Shown here piece after piece: positions 5,944 through 7,372 of a DNA stretch of 7,372 nucleotides. The translations under genes and the position numbers were made by a program. Every line of letters starts with the position of its first letter. Position 1 is the stretch's first letter. This stretch comes from Bdellovibrio sp. (GTDB lineage Bacteria > Bdellovibrionota > Bdellovibrionia > Bdellovibrionales > Bdellovibrionaceae): positions 1 to 7,372 of the forward strand of contig PSRN01000143.1 of assembly GCA_003176075.1 (NCBI GenBank), read 5' to 3'. The notes under the pieces were generated by a model. The model was given only the letters and a program-made list of their open reading frames with translations. It was not told the origin of the DNA and ran no database searches.

Positions 5944-6489
5944 CTATTGAAGATCCTGAACTAGCGCAATGTAAGGGAGGTTTCGGTAAAGGCCTTGGTA
6001 GTCCAGTCCGTAGCCAACCACGAAGTCATTGCGGATCTTGAATCCCACATGATCCACGTCACATTTTACTTTCAAGGCTTCAGGTTTTTCGAGAAGGACA
6101 ACGGTGGTGAGGGACTTGGGCTTTCGCGCCAGTAAATTCGCCTTCAAATAGTTGAGTGTCAGGCCCGTGTCCACGATATCCTCCACCAGCAAGACATGTT
6201 GACCTTCGATGGGGCGGGTCAGATCAAGAGTGACTTTGACTTCCCCCGAGCTGGTGGTGGCGTCATGGTAACTGGCGACGCCGAAAAATTCGCATTGGAC
6301 GTCGCCATCAATCCGACGGATCAAATCTGAATAGAACATGATGGAGCCTTTCAACACGCAAATGGCGACCAGGGTTTCTTGCCGGAACTCCTGCGACAGC
6401 TGGGCCGCGATTTCGGAGACCTTTTGTTGGATTTGTTCAGCACTGATATAAGGCGAGATTTTCAGTCCATTCATTTGGTCAGTCCCCAT
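5944..6489 (-). CDS. hpt: Hypoxanthine phosphoribosyltransferase
   Basis: Cytoplasmic purine salvage enzyme: hypoxanthine (and often guanine) plus PRPP gives IMP (GMP) and pyrophosphate. All family landmarks are present: 'VLKGS' at 45-49 (pyrophosphate-binding loop), flexible loop 'YHDATTSSGEV' at 74-84, PRPP signature 'LVEDIVDTGLTL' at 101-112, and the purine-binding end 'FVVGYGLDYQGLYRNLPYI' at 156-174 with Lys151 upstream. The length of 181 aa is normal. The ATG at 6489 lies 13 nt after the uracil phosphoribosyltransferase stop but has no clear ribosome site; ATG 6474 (residue 6) has GGGGA eight bases before it and may be the true start. It is followed two bases later by the beta-barrel gene. 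Confidence 0.96.
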   Translation of the reverse strand: MGTDQMNGLKISPYISAEQIQQKVSEIAAQLSQEFRQETLVAICVLKGSIMFYSDLIRRIDGDVQCEFFGVASYHDATTSSGEVKVTLDLTRPIEGQHVLLVEDIVDTGLTLNYLKANLLARKPKSLTTVVLLEKPEALKVKCDVDHVGFKIRNDFVVGYGLDYQGLYRNLPYIALVQDLQ

Positions 6490-6502
6490 TTCAACAAAAA
6501 TT

Positions 6503-7288
6503 TTAACAAAAAGAATTGTTCATGATTTCGCCAAACCCGCCGCCGCCGGGAACAATGTAATCAGCGTCATTCAAACCTTTCTCCTGATCCCAATGCAGTC
6601 CCGGCGTCGTATTCAAAACTGCCTGAGGGGAAAGTCCACGGTCAAGGCGAATTGCGTAGATGATCAAATCAGGATGGGCCTTTTGCACGGCCCGCAAATA
6701 TTCCGGCGTGACGATCAAGTGAAGCGCGAGGACCTTTTGCCATTTGCCACTCACATGCTGCTTGTAATGTTCAAGGGTGGCCATCACGGTGTTGCCGGTG
6801 GCTCCCATGGGGTCAGGGATCAACAACAGGGCTCCATCTTTCGGACCGCCGATTTTGCAAGCTGAAATCTCAGAACCGACCACGTGCTCGTCGTCCACGC
6901 CGGTTGTGCGCGATGAAAAAATATGGTCTTGGCGGATCAAGTCCGGTTGCAGGTACTTGTGCAGATTCGTGTAACAGACCGCCGAAGGAATGATTCCGGC
7001 CCGGGCCACATCGACGCATATCACCCGTTGTTGCGGGAGGACCCGGGTCCCCAGGACGCGGGCCTCGGGGTGACGCTCGGTCATTCGGGTGGAGCTGCTG
7101 AAGGGTCCGACGCTGAACTCGCGGTCCACGACGTAATCGAGAAGCCGCTCGTAGAGATCCGTGACCAACTGATTGATTCGCGGTTGAACCGTTTCGCTGG
7201 CGCAGAGATCCGCGAGAAGTCCATGCAGAAGCGGACTATTCAAAAGATGAACATGGGACCCATAGTAATGCTCAATTTCATGGAACAT
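6503..7288 (-). CDS. upp: Uracil phosphoribosyltransferase, divergent
   Basis: Converts uracil and PRPP to UMP in canonical members. Family marks: N-terminal 'LLNSPLLHGLLADLCASE' (15-32) matching the 'HPLv..kl..lRd..T' start of Upp; 'VDVARAGIIPSA' (92-103) in place of 'PILRAGLGM'; PRPP loop 'LLIPDPMGATGNTVM' (155-169); and 'DADYIVPGGGGFGEIMNN' (241-258) in place of the uracil-binding 'YIVPGLGDAGDR'. At 261 aa it is about 50 residues longer than E. coli Upp (208 aa). The altered uracil loop leaves the substrate less certain than the family. The start is ATG 7288; a stop lies in frame two codons upstream. It is separated by 12 nt from the preceding gene's stop and 13 nt from hpt, in the same operon. 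Confidence 0.82.
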   Translation of the reverse strand: MFHEIEHYYGSHVHLLNSPLLHGLLADLCASETVQPRINQLVTDLYERLLDYVVDREFSVGPFSSSTRMTERHPEARVLGTRVLPQQRVICVDVARAGIIPSAVCYTNLHKYLQPDLIRQDHIFSSRTTGVDDEHVVGSEISACKIGGPKDGALLLIPDPMGATGNTVMATLEHYKQHVSGKWQKVLALHLIVTPEYLRAVQKAHPDLIIYAIRLDRGLSPQAVLNTTPGLHWDQEKGLNDADYIVPGGGGFGEIMNNSFC

Positions 7289-7300
7289 ATGTCACTGGTC

Positions 7301-7372
7301 TTATTCGATGACGAGGAACATGACAAATTCGGAATTGCCGTCGACGAAATCGGTCGTGCGAAAAATGCGGAA
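7301..7372 (-). CDS. C-terminal end of an upstream gene, possibly a secretin (partial)
   Basis: A minus-strand frame enters from the right edge and stops with TAA at 7303-7301, leaving 23 codons. The peptide contains 'FRTTDFVDGNSEFVMFLV', which resembles the end of secretins of the GspD/CpaC type (pattern 'LFRs.df..g.sELvifvtp'). The third codon positions are mostly G or C, unlike the opposite frame. Its stop is 12 nt before the upp start, so it probably belongs to the same transcript. The secretin idea rests on one short stretch and is tentative; that this is a real gene end is more likely than its identity. Confidence 0.4.
   Translation of the reverse strand, partial: FRIFRTTDFVDGNSEFVMFLVIE

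Noticed and set aside
7289..7372. Plus-strand frame from ATG 7289 reading MSLVLFDDEEHDKFG and open to the edge
   Set aside because: Its ATG would touch the upp ATG back to back, leaving no room for either leader, and its third codon positions are less G+C-rich than the opposite frame, which fits the end of a co-directional upstream gene. It is a possible alternative, not the preferred reading.

Overview
The window looks like a piece of a Gram-negative, probably free-living or predatory, Bdellovibrionota-type chromosome. This is an inference from protein style: an MltD-like transglycosylase with the 'FW..IYT.YS..QG.IHDSEY' pre-domain, a DUF3443 lipoprotein with an 'FQNCG' signal end, a TlpA-like lipoprotein and an outer-membrane barrel ending in Phe. 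Most of the DNA is moderately GC-rich, and the small nucleotidyltransferase gene is visibly AT-richer. No rRNA, tRNA, CRISPR array, insertion sequence or phage gene was found.

Layout: (1) 1-1448, plus strand: the C-terminal part of a lytic transglycosylase whose reading frame runs off the left edge. (2) 1552-1851, plus strand: a minimal MNT-type nucleotidyltransferase, the usual antitoxin half of a HEPN/MNT pair, but with no HEPN gene after it. (3) 1890-2414, minus strand: a thioredoxin-fold TlpA-like lipoprotein, convergent with the MNT gene and only 38 bp away. (4) 2415-2750: a divergent regulatory region with repeated TTGTGA boxes and a short palindrome. (5) 2751-4136, plus strand: a DUF3443 lipoprotein whose DTG and DSG motifs suggest a pepsin-like fold, preceded by an odd serine-rich repeat. 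(6) 4137-4379: a non-coding stretch with two hairpins, one of them a good minus-strand intrinsic terminator. (7) 4380-7372, all minus strand: the tail of an upstream gene (possibly a secretin), then a divergent uracil phosphoribosyltransferase, hypoxanthine phosphoribosyltransferase, an outer-membrane beta-barrel protein and a MarC-family inner-membrane protein. The gaps are 12, 13, 2 and 20 nt, so this is very likely one transcription unit ending at the terminator at 4173-4140.

The clearest functional theme is the minus-strand block. Two nucleobase-salvage enzymes sit in tight order with one outer- and one inner-membrane protein, which invites the hypothesis of a combined nucleobase uptake and salvage unit. 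The most unusual protein is the DUF3443 lipoprotein, which looks like a surface or periplasmic aspartic-peptidase homologue. The rest of the window is envelope-related (wall hydrolase, thiol-redox lipoprotein) plus a possibly orphaned toxin-antitoxin component.
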